64,000 nt of DNA from Brachypterus glaber (lineage: Eukaryota > Arthropoda > Insecta > Coleoptera > Kateretidae), in NCBI GenBank assembly GCA_958510825.1, contig OY294051.1, positions 4,868,353-4,932,352 of the forward strand. Direction: 5' to 3'. The notes under the pieces were generated by a model. That model was not told the DNA's origin, did no database searches, and worked only from the letters and a program-made list of their open reading frames with translations. Numbering within the stretch: the first letter of the stretch is position 1; each line of letters starts with the position of its first letter. Below, one piece after another: positions 33,152-44,302 of this stretch. The translations under genes were made by a program, and so were the position numbers.

Positions 33152-33765
33152 CACTCCTCAACAACTTCAATTTAAGAAACAATACTGGCCCACAAAAAAA
33201 TTAAGTTCAATTATTATTAATCAGGCTATATTACGTAATTTTTTGGTCGCTGAAAATGATTTTGGCAATGAAAAGCTCTCACGGCTAGCCTTAAAAAATT
33301 TAAATGAAAAGCCACCCCGGATATTTTGATTTTAGGTTGTTTTTGGGACATTTCCAAACAGTTTTTGACAAAAATTAAAATCGCTGACGAAGCCGTTTTT
33401 AAATAAAGTCATACTTCTTCTTCTTCTTCAAGTTTTTCCTGAAATTTCAATACGGAGTTTTTTCTATGACACAGCCTATAGCATAGGCACTACCCATCAT
33501 ACTCAATATAATCACGACCATTCACACGCCTACTTTGTTAATATTCAAAATTACGGTCGTCTTATTATATATAGCTCGGCCGCTAAAGTGTTAACTGAGA
33601 AATCACATTTTATTGAGTATATGTAAAAAAAAACTAGACAAAAAAAATATTTAAAAAAAGTGACAACGCCATCCCAAGTTGTATTCCCCTGGTTAAAATT
33701 AATAAACAAAAATTACATAGGTTGGTAAATAATTTATATTTTCTTTATTTATTTGTTGAGCAGTG
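33152..33765. mobile_element. 614-bp TA-flanked MITE
   Basis: The ends CACTCCTCAACAACTTC and TTTGTTGAGCAGTG are inverted repeats with TA on both sides (33150-33151, 33766-33767). An inner CTGGCCCAC near 33187 resembles the ATCGGCCCACC of the palindrome at 58892-60474, suggesting the same Tc1/mariner lineage. A CTTCTTCTTCTTC run lies at 33416-33429. No coding frame. Confidence 0.7.
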
Positions 33766-34145
33766 TATAATGTTAATTCTATAAATTAGCATACGATTAA
33801 CAATTTAAATGAATGAAAATTATCGTATAAAGTGTGCTTTGACGGCGACTAGGAAAAAGAAATGAAATGTGTGAAAATTCTTTCCTCAATCTTTAATACA
33901 CTAAAAAAATATCCAAGTTTACAAAAAAAAATATTGTAAAATGTGTAAATTATTAGACAGAAAATAATTCATCTATTCCTGACAATTTAGTTATCTCTCA
34001 GGACAATTTACAAAAATAACCTAGACCAAAAATAAGTAATATCGACATTTATCGGTCAAAAAATGTCAATTAAATGTCAGGTTAATTTTTGTCTTTTAAA
34101 ACTTTAACTGTTAGACTGTTAAATTTATAACAGCTCAAAAATATA
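33766..34145. other. AT-rich non-coding stretch
   Basis: No recognised feature. Confidence 0.5.
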
Positions 34146-34970
34146 TTTTTTTCACCACCAGCCTAAAAGCACATCTTTATTACTGTTCTTTTCATTGGTA
34201 GAAATATTATTTCTCTACCTATGACTATGACAGAGGTTCTAAAAATAATGAAATTGCACCATGGTTAATAATGAATTTTTATTCAGCTGTTTTGGCATCT
34301 GACGTTTCACTTAATTATTAAATCACATTGCTATTTTCAAGTGTCTTTATTTATTGCATGATAAATTAAAAAATATTAACTAAATTAGTACCTATAAAAC
34401 ATGTTTTACAAAAAACACTTCAAAAAGTGAAAATCATTGGTCCTTAATATTCAACCATAGATTATACAACTCATATATTACCGTAAGAATATATTACTAG
34501 AGGTACAACCCCCATATATTAATTTTTGAGGCAATAGATTCTCCCTCACAGTTTTCGTCTGTCCCCTTATTTCTGGGGGAGTACCAGAATTATCACTTTG
34601 CATTTCACTTTCCATTTTTATATATTTTATCACACTTAACACGGAAACACTTTCTAACTTAATAATTTTAGCAGATCACCAGAAAATTTCTGCCAGAAAT
34701 ATCAAGTTATTCATTTGTTTTTTTAATGGCCGCGAACGGCCAGCGTGATATTTTAAATTTATAAGCTTTTTCATTAAATTTTAGTAAAATAAATAAATAA
34801 ATAAATAGCTAATTAATTGTACTGGTAGTGAAAAAAATACTATATTTTCCACGTGAGTTAAGATTTAACATTTTTGACCTGCGTCAAATTGCGGGATGAG
34901 CGCGCTAGCGCGAAGCCCGCAAGACGCGGTCTTCTCTCACTTGGTAAATAATATACTATTATTCACGACT
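34146..34970 (-). mobile_element. Hairpin element family B, copy 1
   Basis: The left end is TTTTTTTCACCACCAG and the inner right repeat is CTGGTAGTGAAAAAAA near 34824-34839. Outside it lies a hairpin (TTTGACCTGCGTCAAATTGC, GCGCGCTAGCGCG centre) ending on TTGGTAAATAATATACTATT at 34970. This is the same asymmetric plan as family A. In this copy part of the outer hairpin arm is lost compared with 48859-49694. Confidence 0.85.
34497..34615 (-). pseudogene. Family B leader ORF, frameshifted copy
   Basis: It starts MESEMQSDNSGTPPEIR on the minus strand from 34615. Two extra bases relative to the copy at 49213 then shift the frame. This looks like a dead remnant of the first coding exon of the parental element. 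Confidence 0.5.
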
Positions 34971-35316
34971 GTATATGTACATTACATGTATTAATAAAGT
35001 TTGAGAAGTCCGTGATTACTGAGTTAGACCTGTAAACTAAATATTACTGGTCTGCATTTAATTCAAAACTTTCCGCTAGATGGTGCCACTGATTAAAATA
35101 TCGTTAAGCAAGATAGCTAAACTGCGGTTGTTATGATAAAGACGATACATTTTGTTTAAATTGTATAGTTTTAGTCAATGTTTTTTACTTGTGAGACTAA
35201 GAAGGATATAATTATAAATGTCATAAACGGTGCCTTGTGAGCTATTAACAAATGTTTTTTGTGTTTGTTTTTGTGGGTGTTATAAACAATGCCTTGTGAG
35301 CTATCAGCAAATAAAA
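34971..35316. other. Non-coding stretch with a 30-bp local duplication
   Basis: GCCTTGTGAGCTATTAACAA near 35231 recurs as GCCTTGTGAGCTATCAGCAA near 35290, about 60 bp apart, each preceded by ATAAACRRT. No gene seen. Confidence 0.5.
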
Positions 35317-35402
35317 AATAGTATAAAGCACTCGTTTCATAACACGTTTTTAGCGCACGAGTACTCGCGAGTATAAGTAATTAGTACTTTAATATACTAT
35401 TT
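35317..35402 (+). mobile_element. Family A solo hairpin end
   Basis: AATAGTATAAAGCACTCG at the left and TACTTTAATATACTATT at the right enclose CGTTTTTAGCGCACGAGTAC. Only the terminal hairpin of family A is present, with a shortened loop. Here both outer edges carry the AATAGT motif, so the hairpin may move by itself. Confidence 0.75.
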
Positions 35403-35765
35403 TGTGGTTATTTTTTTGGGTTACGCGTATGTAAAACTTTAGTTTTATATGATATGTGCTTTTCTTGTAAAATACAGGAAAAATGGTTTGTGGTAAATAT
35501 GAAAAGAACTAAAAAACTAAGTATTATAGCATTATTTTCTTGATTTGAGTTCAAACATCTAAGTTCAAAAAAAAATAGTAAGGTACTTTATGGTTAAATA
35601 AAAACAGTTGGGAATAAAATAGTATACAAGTCTGCCGGAAAATGGTACTTTTCCTCGACCTATAAATAGTTTCGGCACTTCGACCCATTAATAAGGTCTC
35701 GAAAAAGTATCATTGTCCAAATCGACCTGTAATCTACTATTAATAATGTCAATAATTATAACTAT
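35403..35765. other. AT-rich non-coding stretch
   Basis: No recognised feature. Confidence 0.5.
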
Positions 35766-36458
35766 TAAACTAGATGAAAGTTGCAAGCACCCTGTCAAAA
35801 CATCGGCACTATTGTACACTAGAGCCATCTAGTTTGCAAATTTCAAACTAGGTGTTTTGTTTGATTTTAAATTCTGTATCTTTAAAACATTATATTCTAG
35901 CAAAAAACTGTATGTGACATTTTTTAGGGCTTAAAAAGAGCTTTTATTTAAAATATAATTTTTTGAAATCGGATTATAAATATGTGAGATATGCTAAAAA
36001 ACCTTTTACTGCTTTAAACGCCAATATCTCGAAAACAATGCGTTTTAAGAAAACGTTGTTTATAACATTTTTTGACCAATTTAAAATTATCTTTTATATA
36101 AGTGCTAAATTAACCAAATACAATAATAATTGCCTTAATTATAAACAAAAAACGCTAAAAATAGGAGTTTTACCCTATTTTTACCCCCTTACCCCCAATA
36201 GTTTACCCCCAAAATCTAATCAGCTCTTCGAAATACGATAAGAAACAATATGCAAAAAACCGCAAGTCGATATCTCATGTAGAAATGGAGTTAGAGAGTT
36301 TACACCCAGACAGACAGACGGACGCAAAAAATTTTTTTTACTGATTTCGAATGGTCTAAAACGTCGAGAAATGTGAAAAAACCGTGGTCAAAAATTTTGA
36401 CTTTTCGACGAAGATTTCAATACATCGGCACTCTTAGTAGCACTAAGTGCCGATGTAA
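35766..36458 (+). mobile_element. Element family F, copy 3 (uninterrupted)
   Basis: It runs from AACTAGATGAAAGTTGCAAG through ACATCGGCACTATTGTACAC, the body with ACCCAGACAGACAGACGG, to the hairpin ACATCGGCACTCTTAGTAGC / ACTAAGTGCCGATGT. It serves as the reference for the 235-bp insertion in F1. The 92-codon frame is not a gene. Confidence 0.8.
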
Positions 36459-36952
36459 TTATTTAAACAAATATTCCTAGTCAAATTTTTTATTTCCCTA
36501 AAATTTCTGCACCATACATCCTTTATTATTTGTGAGCAGTATTTCCTTTTACAAAACTCTTGGCTACAATTCTTCTAAATTGCAGCACGGTCTTCAAAGT
36601 AACTATCTAACATATTGTGCTTAGAAGAAAAAGAAAGTAGAAAAATGTTATGTTATCTAGTGTTGCTTTTTCCGTGTAAGTACCATCGAAGAAAAGGTTT
36701 TATTGTCGTCTTCTTTGATTAATTACACTTAGCAATTAGACAACATTGTAACGAACCATCCACTGTAAACAAATAGTCCAGATAAAGTAAATTTAACTAT
36801 CAAGCATTTTTCTATTAGTGTTTAATATTACACAAGTTTCAAAATTTTGTATTTTTTTCCATAACAGTTTATACTTTTATAAACGACTAAAATAATTTTA
36901 TCAATAACTCAACAAGAAGAACAAAATTTAAAATGATTTAAAATAAACCATT
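36459..36952. other. AT-rich non-coding stretch
   Basis: No recognised feature. Confidence 0.5.
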
Positions 36953-37050
36953 TTCTTCTTCTTCTTCTTCTTCTTCTTCTTCTTCTTCTTCTTCTTCTTC
37001 TTCTTCTTCTTCTTCTTCTTCTTCTTCTTCTTCTTCTTCTTCTCCTTCTT
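36953..37050. repeat. (CTT)n microsatellite, about 30 units
   Basis: A nearly perfect CTT repeat with a single interruption (TCTCC) at its right end. Confidence 0.97.
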
Positions 37051-37571
37051 TTTCATTTTCTTTAATATTATACTATTGTATAATATGTTATATACAATAA
37101 TCTAAAAGGTTCCAAAATTTAGTAATTTTTAACGTTAAACGTTAACAATTTAATTTAGTTATAATTATACATAAAACAAGTTACAGTTAATTTTTCAGTT
37201 AAAAAAATATTTTCTGCCAAAAATACTTCTATGTTTCCCGGTCTTTAAACGTTGGTTGAGGATGTAAACGGTTAGAGTAACTAACGATAAATTTTATATT
37301 TCACAATTTTTTTCTGTGTTTATTTTGTTAGAAAAGAAGAACTTTAAGTACCTACGTGCAAAAAAGTAATAATACGCTACTGCATTGCAGAAAGGTATAG
37401 TTAAACTAAAGGTATAATGTGTAAATGGTTTATAAACAAGCCAGTACCTTTACACAAAATGGTACTTTTTTTAGGAGAAAAAGTTATGTATTTTGTTGCG
37501 AGTCTGCAGTAGTTAATAGACTTCATAGCAAAACTACAGACAAGTTACAATATGTCACATTTTAACAACAT
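37051..37571. other. AT-rich non-coding stretch
   Basis: No recognised feature. Confidence 0.5.
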
Positions 37572-38043
37572 TTTTTCTATTTTGCGACTCTTATAAGCTC
37601 ATAATCACACGCATTTTGCTTATTCTTATTATAAGAACGCGCCTATTAGGCCCATAAGAGGTGTGTACTCTTTTTCTTTTGGGTTGGCAACAGACAAATG
37701 CCTATCGCTTGACGTTTTCCTTGCAAATGTCAATGTCGCTTTAAAGTTTAATTTTGTACAAAATTTTGTGTTTAGGTTATTTTTTACCGTGTTAAAATTA
37801 TGGCTTGGTTACTTGCAGTGAAAAAGAGAAGACATGACTATAACATATATCAAAATATAATTTGTTCTTGGAATTTTAAACAGGGCGAAAGTTTTTTTAT
37901 ATTTTAGAGCAAAATAGAAAAAAATGTATAATGCACTCGTTTCATAACACGTTTTTAGCTCACTAGTACTTTAGAAAACTCGCCGCAAGCGGCTCGTTTC
38001 CTAAACTTGTACTCGTACGCTAAAAACGTATGTTATGAAACTA
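37572..38043 (+). mobile_element. Family A, copy 5 (3' tip lost)
   Basis: Left TTTTTCTATTTTGCGACTC, body with GGGTTGGCAACAGACAAATG, inner repeat AGAGCAAAATAGAAAAAA, then the hairpin with CGCCGCAAGCGGC. The terminal TAGTACTTTAATATACTATT is absent: the copy stops at ATGTTATGAAACTA. Confidence 0.8.
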
Positions 38044-38221
38044 TGAAGTACAAACGTATAGAAAATTTTGTCTCGTCTTGAGAAATAAAACCTTTTTTTG
38101 TGTACCTGTTTAGTTATTGATCAAATAAATCAAAAAAAAAAACATTTTCTCAGAGCATGTCCAGAATTTAAATAAAATCATGACTTATACCATAAGTTAA
38201 GAATTCCCAAAATGTCCTAAA

Positions 38222-39122
38222 GTTATTTAAATAGTGAATCAATACAGAATTATTGGGTTTTCTTAGATCTTTGTCCAAGGAAAATTCAATTTTTTGTAAA
38301 GCTTCAGTTTCCTCCAAAAGTCGCAGTCGCTGACGACTGCGACCGGGTAGCCGTGACCAAGTCGTCGAGACATCTCAAATGCATTTTAAATGTCCCTGTT
38401 TTCCTAGCTGCTGCCGAGTCGTTACTACTAACTACCGGTCGCCGTTTGGACTTTTTTCCGGGCGCTTGATCGCTCCGGGAGCAGACACACGACTATTTCG
38501 TCACGAATTTGACGGTGGAACAGGTGGTTTTTGCGCTATGACAAGTGTCTTTCACTGTTTACCCAATTAGAATTGCTTGAAATCCTTCCACCTCTCTTAG
38601 CCGGAACATCTCATCAACTTTTAACCTTTTTTCTTCTTGATGTAATGTTAATAAGAAAAGGAGATCCTCCTCTTCCGCTTGATAATTCATAAACATTAAA
38701 AGAACCGACGTTATTTAAATGTTGAATCAATAGAAAACTATTAGGTTTTCTTAGATATTTTTCCAATGAAAATTCAATTTTTTGTAAAGCTTCAGTTTCC
38801 TCCAAAAGTCGCAGTCGCTGACGACTGCGACCGGGTAGCCGCGACCAAGTCGTTGAGACATCTCCAATGCATTTTAAATGTCCCTGTTTTCCTAGCTGCT
38901 GCCGAGTCGTTACTACTAACTACCGGTCGCCGTTTGGACTTTTATAATTGAAATGCATAAACTCACAAACAAACAAACAGCTGCTTATAAAATGGCCAGC
39001 TAACCGAATGGCGACGGGCGACTGGCGAGACCAAGGAAAACAGGTAGGGTCGTGACGACCTGGTCGCGGCTACCCGGTCGCCGTCGTCAGCGACTGAGAC
39101 TTTTAGAGGAAACCGAAGCTTA
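38222..39122. mobile_element. GC-rich repeat J: two direct ends and one inverted end
   Basis: 38222-38453 and 38712-38943 are direct copies running from GTTATTTAAAT, through GTCGCAGTCGCTGACGACTG, to GCCGTTTGGACTTTT. About 39000-39122 is an inverted, diverged copy of the GC-rich part (CCGTCGTCAGCGACTGAGAC). The block is much richer in G+C than its surroundings. A coding remnant lies between the direct copies. It looks like two deletion derivatives of one DNA transposon plus an opposed end. Confidence 0.75.
38559..38696 (-). pseudogene. PIF/Harbinger-like transposase N-terminal remnant
   Basis: From ATG codons at 38696/38690 on the minus strand the frame reads EEEDLLFLLTLHQEEKRLKV, then DEMFRLREVEGFQAILIG and a stop. 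An acidic, Leu-rich run followed by a Lys/Arg-rich run and a G-F/Y-x-x-L segment is the usual start of HARBI1-type nucleases. The match is by pattern only. About 45 codons of a normally 350-residue protein are present. An overlapping frame from 38805 (MEETEALQKIEFSL) runs into the GC-rich end and is partly conserved in copy 38222, so either may be the true leader. Confidence 0.35.
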
Positions 39123-39755
39123 AGTGTTGTGAATTATTATTTCTATCACCTATACAATTATTTATTAATTCAACTAATAATTTAAAGATTAAATTCCAAA
39201 TAAATCAAGTATGTTCGCTTGCGCCACATACGAAGACTAAACTAGTTATTCCTCCCTCATTGTATAATTTTCACATATATTGTGACCTTTTCAGATAAGA
39301 AATGTAACAACCCCAAAATACCAAAACGCCCATATACACAAGAGTCTAAATAAATATTTATTTTATGTTTTTGTTTTATCTAATGCATTCAAAATGAACA
39401 AAAAAATATATCATTGGGAGTCATAAAATAATAAACTAAAAATGGTACGGTTCCACAAAACTAACTTTCTCGCGAAAACGTGCAGATAAGTTTTGAGATT
39501 TCGATTATTTTGTTGTTGAAAGAAGTTAAGGGGGGTTAAATTTTTTAAAAAATTGAAAAAAGATGAAAGAAATTTCCGATTGACGTAACTTTTTTGGGAA
39601 AAAGTTTTTTTTTTTTCGAAAAAAAATTTTTTTTTTATTTTTTTTTTTCACCAAAAAGGAAATAAAAAAAATGTTAAAAATGTTTTAAATAAATTTGAAT
39701 AAAAGATGTTTTAAGTATTTTTGGAAAAATATACCATTTATTGAGAATAATTATT
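39123..39755. other. AT-rich non-coding stretch
   Basis: Long A/T runs near 39600-39650. No feature. Confidence 0.5.
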
Positions 39756-40289
39756 ATACAGTCTGTTCCAGAACTCTCGTACAGAAATTTGAGGGTATAT
39801 TAAAAACCCTCTGAAAAAAACAAATTTCAAAAAAATCCATCTTCAATATTACTTAAAAAGGAAGCTATTTCATCTGACCAATCCTGTTGCTGATATTAAA
39901 CTATGGTTGTTGCATTTTAATTGTTGACGCGTGCATTGTTTGAGACTTTTAACTTTAGAATCTTTTTAGGTTATTATATTTTGACAAAACCGGCTATCAA
40001 ATATTCTATTTTTATAGGGTCACTCCATCCGGAGGTGGTTTTTTAACATTAATAAATATTTATGTCACATTAATCACCATATCAACCTACAGAATATGTA
40101 CCTGCAATAATTAAATTTGCTTCCATAGCTACAAATTCAACTTTTAAAGGTAATTTAACATCAGCAACAGTATTGGTCCACTTAAAGCGTTTTTATTTTT
40201 GTATTCAACGAAGATGGATTTTTTTGACATTTTTTTCATATTTTCCAGAGGGTTTTTTATATACCCTCAAATTTCTGTACAGGCTGTAT
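39756..40289. mobile_element. TA-flanked MITE related to family I
   Basis: The left end is CAGTCTGTTCCAGAACTCTC, then TACAGAAATTTGAGGGTATA. The right end is TATACCCTCAAATTTCTGTA, then CAGGCTG, with TA on both sides. The terminus matches the family I right end (CAGCCTGTTCCAGAACTC), but the interior is different (CCGGAGGTGG near 40029). Confidence 0.75.
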
Positions 40290-40395
40290 ATAAATATATA
40301 TTATTATATATTATATTATAATGGAATGTGTAGCATTACATATTCCAATTCCAATATGTATTTTTGGCCTTTTCTACTGATAATTGGCCAGCATT

Positions 40396-40420
40396 CCATA
40401 TCTTCACGGCTTGTTTTGTT
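40396..40420 (+). repeat. Short repeat V, partial copy 3
   Basis: CATATCTTCACGGCTTG as in 8640 and 46050. The hairpin partner is replaced by ATTCCAATTCCAATATG-type sequence. Confidence 0.4.
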
Positions 40421-40473
40421 TTATAATTAGATTTACCTAAGTTTTGAGATCCAGCCTTTTATACCAATAATAA

Positions 40474-40552
40474 CACTGCCTTCCTAAGCTGAAAGGTCCT
40501 ATCTGTGTATGTTAAACCTATGTAGATAGGACCTTTCAGCTTAGCACAGTAC
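40474..40552. repeat. 80-bp hairpin element S, copy 2
   Basis: CTAAGCTGAAAGGTCCTATC and GATAGGACCTTTCAGCTTAG as in 11330-11411, with the loop inverted (TGTATGTTAAACCTATGT). The outer CACTGCC...CACAGT arms are partly paired. Confidence 0.85.
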
Positions 40553-42879
40553 AATACTAGTATATCAACGTCCTCATTTATATTTACTGTATTTCTTTAC
40601 AATTTAAAGTTATCTATCTACTGATTATACTTGTGTGTATTATTCTTTGCATTAACATCAAGATTTCCCATATTTATGTACAACTTTTACAGAAAAGATT
40701 GCCTAGATTACCTGCCTACTAGATTTATTTATTATGATAAGTACGGTAAAAAATATATTTTTTATTATCTCCTGCTGATTTTCTAATAGCAGTAAAGTAT
40801 GTGAATTGAATACTTTAAAATATTATACCGGGTGTCCTTTCAAAGCGAAATCAGCGTGTACTTTACCGAAATAAGAATATTTACAATTCTTGGAAACTTA
40901 AAACAATTTGAAATAATTTAAAAGAAATTGAAATAATTAAAATTTTATCTCTTTCTTTAGAACTTCTCTCTTTATCTAATCTAAATAGGCGGCAGTCCAT
41001 TCTTTCAAATATTTTTTAACTCTTTTGAATTCTGTCAAATTTTTTAAAATTCTTTAAAACTATTGAAAAGTGTTTAAAAATAGTTAAAAATTTACACACT
41101 TAATAGTTTCATCTATTAGATAATTATTAAGATTAAAAATTTCATTTTATTAGTTAATTTCATCATATATGAGACACCGCCTACCTTATTAGAATTCTAT
41201 TGTCATTTTCTTAAATTTGATATTTTATTGTTATTATTTAATAAAAGTTTATTATGTGACAAATGTGCTGTTAGGCTGTTATGATCCGTATATTTTTAAA
41301 ATTTTATTTTAATATACATAGCCTATAAGATCTAATTCTTAAAAGTAAGCATGAGTAACGTCGGATATTTTCGGGTTTTGTTCGGACCACTCTAAGTAAA
41401 AATCGTTGAACTTTGGTAGTGGGGAATTTAGATATTCTTGCCCGGACCACACCCAGAAACATTAGCGTGTGTGACCTAAATATGCCTCATTTTAATTTAT
41501 GGGTTTATCAAGAGAATAAATAGAGCTCCAAATTTTAGAGGTGATGATTCTTGAATAGTTTTTTGTCTTGTTAATTAAAAAGTATCCAGTAGTGTCAAAA
41601 GTGAAAATGTAGTTTCTGTGAGAAATAATTTTTGAGAATTATTCTTGAATTAAAAATAGTTTTTAAACTTTTGAGACTTTTTATCAGACATAAAAATAAT
41701 TTTGGACACTTATAAATATTGTTAGCATGAACACTGATAGAAATTTTGACGAATATTAATTAACTTTGAAAAATATTTTGTAAAATAATTCGAATGACTT
41801 ATACGAACCAGTTCTAATATTTACACTAAGAAAAATGTGGACAATAATTTGGGATTTGAAAATGATTGCGAATGGTTGGGATTTCAAACATAGAATGTTT
41901 TAATTTAGAAATATTTAATGGAGAACTAATATATGATGGAAATTAGAATTTAAGGGCTTTGCATAGAAGTAGGACTTAGAAGAAAGAATTGATCTTTTAT
42001 GTTCTTGAAGAATTTATTCACATTTATTTAATATATTATTCTTAAGTTAAAAAGAAATCGTTTTATCTGTTTCCAAAGCGCCGTCTCCTAGAATACCCGC
42101 TCCCGAATAAAGTGATAAGTAGTTAAGTATATTCTCCGCTCGGGTATACTTTAAATATGACAGAAGATTGTATGGCCAACCTAACTGATAATAATAAAAG
42201 TTATAATTAACTGCTCGGTTATAACCGAATTATATACCACATCACTAAATTAGTGAAGAATTCGACATCACTACATTAGTAGAAAAATATTTAATAGTAA
42301 AAAAACCACTTCACTACAAGGCAATGAAAATCATGTATAATATTTTTATGAAAATATTTATACTTTCATAAATTAACATTACTTATCTTACTTTCCACAA
42401 TCCCAACAGGCAAAAGTTTGAATGTATTGATCCAGCAAACAATTTAAGTTCTATAAAGGTTGCCGAAATCTAAACTAAAAAGAACTTCCTTATAACGCCT
42501 TTAGTAACCAGGTCATGGTGACGAAAACCTTTACAACACCCTTATAATATTTTGACCTTTATAGCACTAATTTGGAGAATTTCAACACCTAAGGTATATA
42601 ACCTGTATATAAATTTAGGTGTTTATGTAACTCTTATAACACCCTTATAGAACTGTAGGTGTTAACTACACTACAAATTTTTTGTCGAGGAATGAGTTAA
42701 AATTTAAAGTTTTAGAACTATAATAAGCATATTATGAAAAAACAGTTTTTTTTCTTTTACCGCTTAAAAAATTCCTTTTTAAAATGTATTCTTTTATCTC
42801 AACATTTACATACTTACATTATACCGATAACACAGGTTTACAAAAAAAAAAAAGTCAGGACTATTTGACCGAACTATGG
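40553..42879. other. Long non-coding stretch
   Basis: No repeat family of this window and no credible ORF. The 42460-42665 segment repeats the phrase ACACCCTTATA two times (42536, 42640) with related GGTGTT blocks, which may be a decayed element. Confidence 0.45.
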
Positions 42880-43131
42880 TATTCCTAGGTATTTTGGCGC
42901 GCTGAATCAGATCCCTGGGTCAGTTTTGCCCCATCACGTCAGGAAAACGAGATTTTAAGGTCATTTGAGGTCAAAATGGTGATTTTTTGGGAGCGGCCCC
43001 GCGACAATATCTCAAGCGACCTGTTAACTTCACGGGTAACTGTGTAGGTCTTGAAAACTTTCTGAACGTTGAGATGTTGTCCCGGGGGACTAAAACAGCC
43101 AGTTTAGTCCCTTGGTATATAAATAACTATT
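42880..43131 (+). repeat. GC-richer block joined to a family E hairpin end
   Basis: 42880-43080 (GATCCCTGGGTCAGTTTTGC, then GGTCATTTGAGGTCAAAATG, then CGACCTGTTAACTTCACGGG) is distinctly less AT-rich and has no partner in the window. 43084-43131 is GGGACTAAAACAGCCAGTTT, then CTTGGTATATAAATAACTAT ending in T, identical in plan to the end at 57091-57138. Only the right arm of the E hairpin is present. Confidence 0.6.
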
Positions 43132-43558
43132 ATTATTTATCCCCAATGATTTTTTAATATCTACAAAACGAATCTCACACTTAAGGTTAAAAGAAACCAT
43201 TATACCACGGAATCATAGGTGTTAATCCATAAAAATATATCCATTGTTCCTCTTAAAATCAAAATTCAAAGTGAAAAATTCTCTCAGAACGTTTTAAATT
43301 TGCTCTGATTATTTTTAAGGTCACGTATGTGTATCTTTTAAAATACATACAAGATTACATAGTTAAACGTAGTTTAAAACTAACTGTTTCCGTAGATGTT
43401 TTAAAATAAGAAGTAAATTAATTTAAAAGATAATTTTAATATTATAATAATATAAATAATTATTAATAATTAATAAAGCTTAAGTAGAATACAAATTAGT
43501 AGTAATCTGTATATTAAAACAGTTATAGTTTTATTTGCAAACTACAGAGTGGTACTAT
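43132..43558. other. AT-rich non-coding stretch
   Basis: No recognised feature. Confidence 0.5.
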
Positions 43559-43711
43559 TTAAAGGCCTATCCAGAAGCTTCCATAAGAACATAAAACATA
43601 AGAATGCGATGCCGTGATTGGCTTACAAGATACATGGCGGCTCATCAAGCCAATCACGGCATCGCATTCTTATGTATTACGTTCTTATGCGAGACTGTGG
43701 ATATGCCTTAA
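43559..43711. mobile_element. TTAA-flanked hairpin MITE, copy 2
   Basis: Element 43563-43707 is flanked by TTAA. Its arms contain CATAAGAATGCGATGCCGTG and CACGGCATCGCATTCTTATG. The loop TACATGGCGGC is inverted relative to copies 1 and 4. Confidence 0.85.
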
Positions 43712-43742
43712 TTTACCTAGTATGTTACTATCTTCGTCACAG

Positions 43743-43842
43743 TAAGGGCATATCCACAGGCTCGCATAAAAAGATAGTACATAAGAATGCGATGCCGTGA
43801 TTGGCTTGATGTGCCGCCTTGTATCTTCTGGATAGGCCTTAA
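43743..43842. mobile_element. TTAA-flanked hairpin MITE, copy 3 (one arm deleted)
   Basis: 43746-43838: the left arm and loop are intact (GGGCATATCCACAGGCTCG, GATGTGCCGCCTTGTATCTT). They pass directly into CTGGATAGGCC, so about 45 bp of the right arm is missing. The right flank is TTAA and the left GTAA. It lies 38 bp from copy 2. Confidence 0.8.
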
Positions 43843-43983
43843 AGTAGGACAGCAGTATTCTTTACGGTGTAAATATACGTCTATCTCTTCTGTTACATAT
43901 AATAATTAATCAAATGCATTCAGTGATATCGATAGCAAATTTTATTACTTTTTCCTATGACCTAGTTAGTAGTTAGTGCCTAT

Positions 43984-44016
43984 TTCCCACCCGTTGTCTA
44001 TGACAACGGGTGGGAA
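43984..44016. repeat. Perfect 15-bp stem hairpin
   Basis: TTCCCACCCGTTGTC, loop TAT, GACAACGGGTGGGAA. All 15 pairs match. It is an isolated GC-rich hairpin in AT-rich DNA. No T-run follows it and no second copy was seen. Confidence 0.85.
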
Positions 44017-44136
44017 GCTGATTTTACATATCTGCTGTAAGAAAATTAGTAAACGTCAAACAGATAACCTCAAATTGACAAAATAATTTTAAGGTTATTT
44101 TTTTTTTTGGTGTTTAGGTGTTAGGTCGTAGGAAAA

Positions 44137-44267
44137 ATAGTATACGCACCTCGAAGCAAACCATTTCACTGCACATCGAGTGCTTTTTTTACTCCGCCGT
44201 GCCTCGTAAAAAAACACTCTCGTGCACTAAGAACTAGTTTCGCGTACTCGGTGCGTAATATACCATT
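44137..44267. mobile_element. Hairpin element family T
   Basis: AATAGTATACGCACCTCGA at the left and TCGGTGCGTAATATACCATT at the right pair with each other. A second inner pair is CGAGTGCTTTTTTTAC / GTAAAAAAACACTCTCG. The ends follow the same AATAGT...ACTATT rule as families A-E, with one base changed at the right. Confidence 0.7.
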
Positions 44268-44302
44268 ACTTTCGCATTTTGAAAATTTTCAATATTTTGG
44301 GA

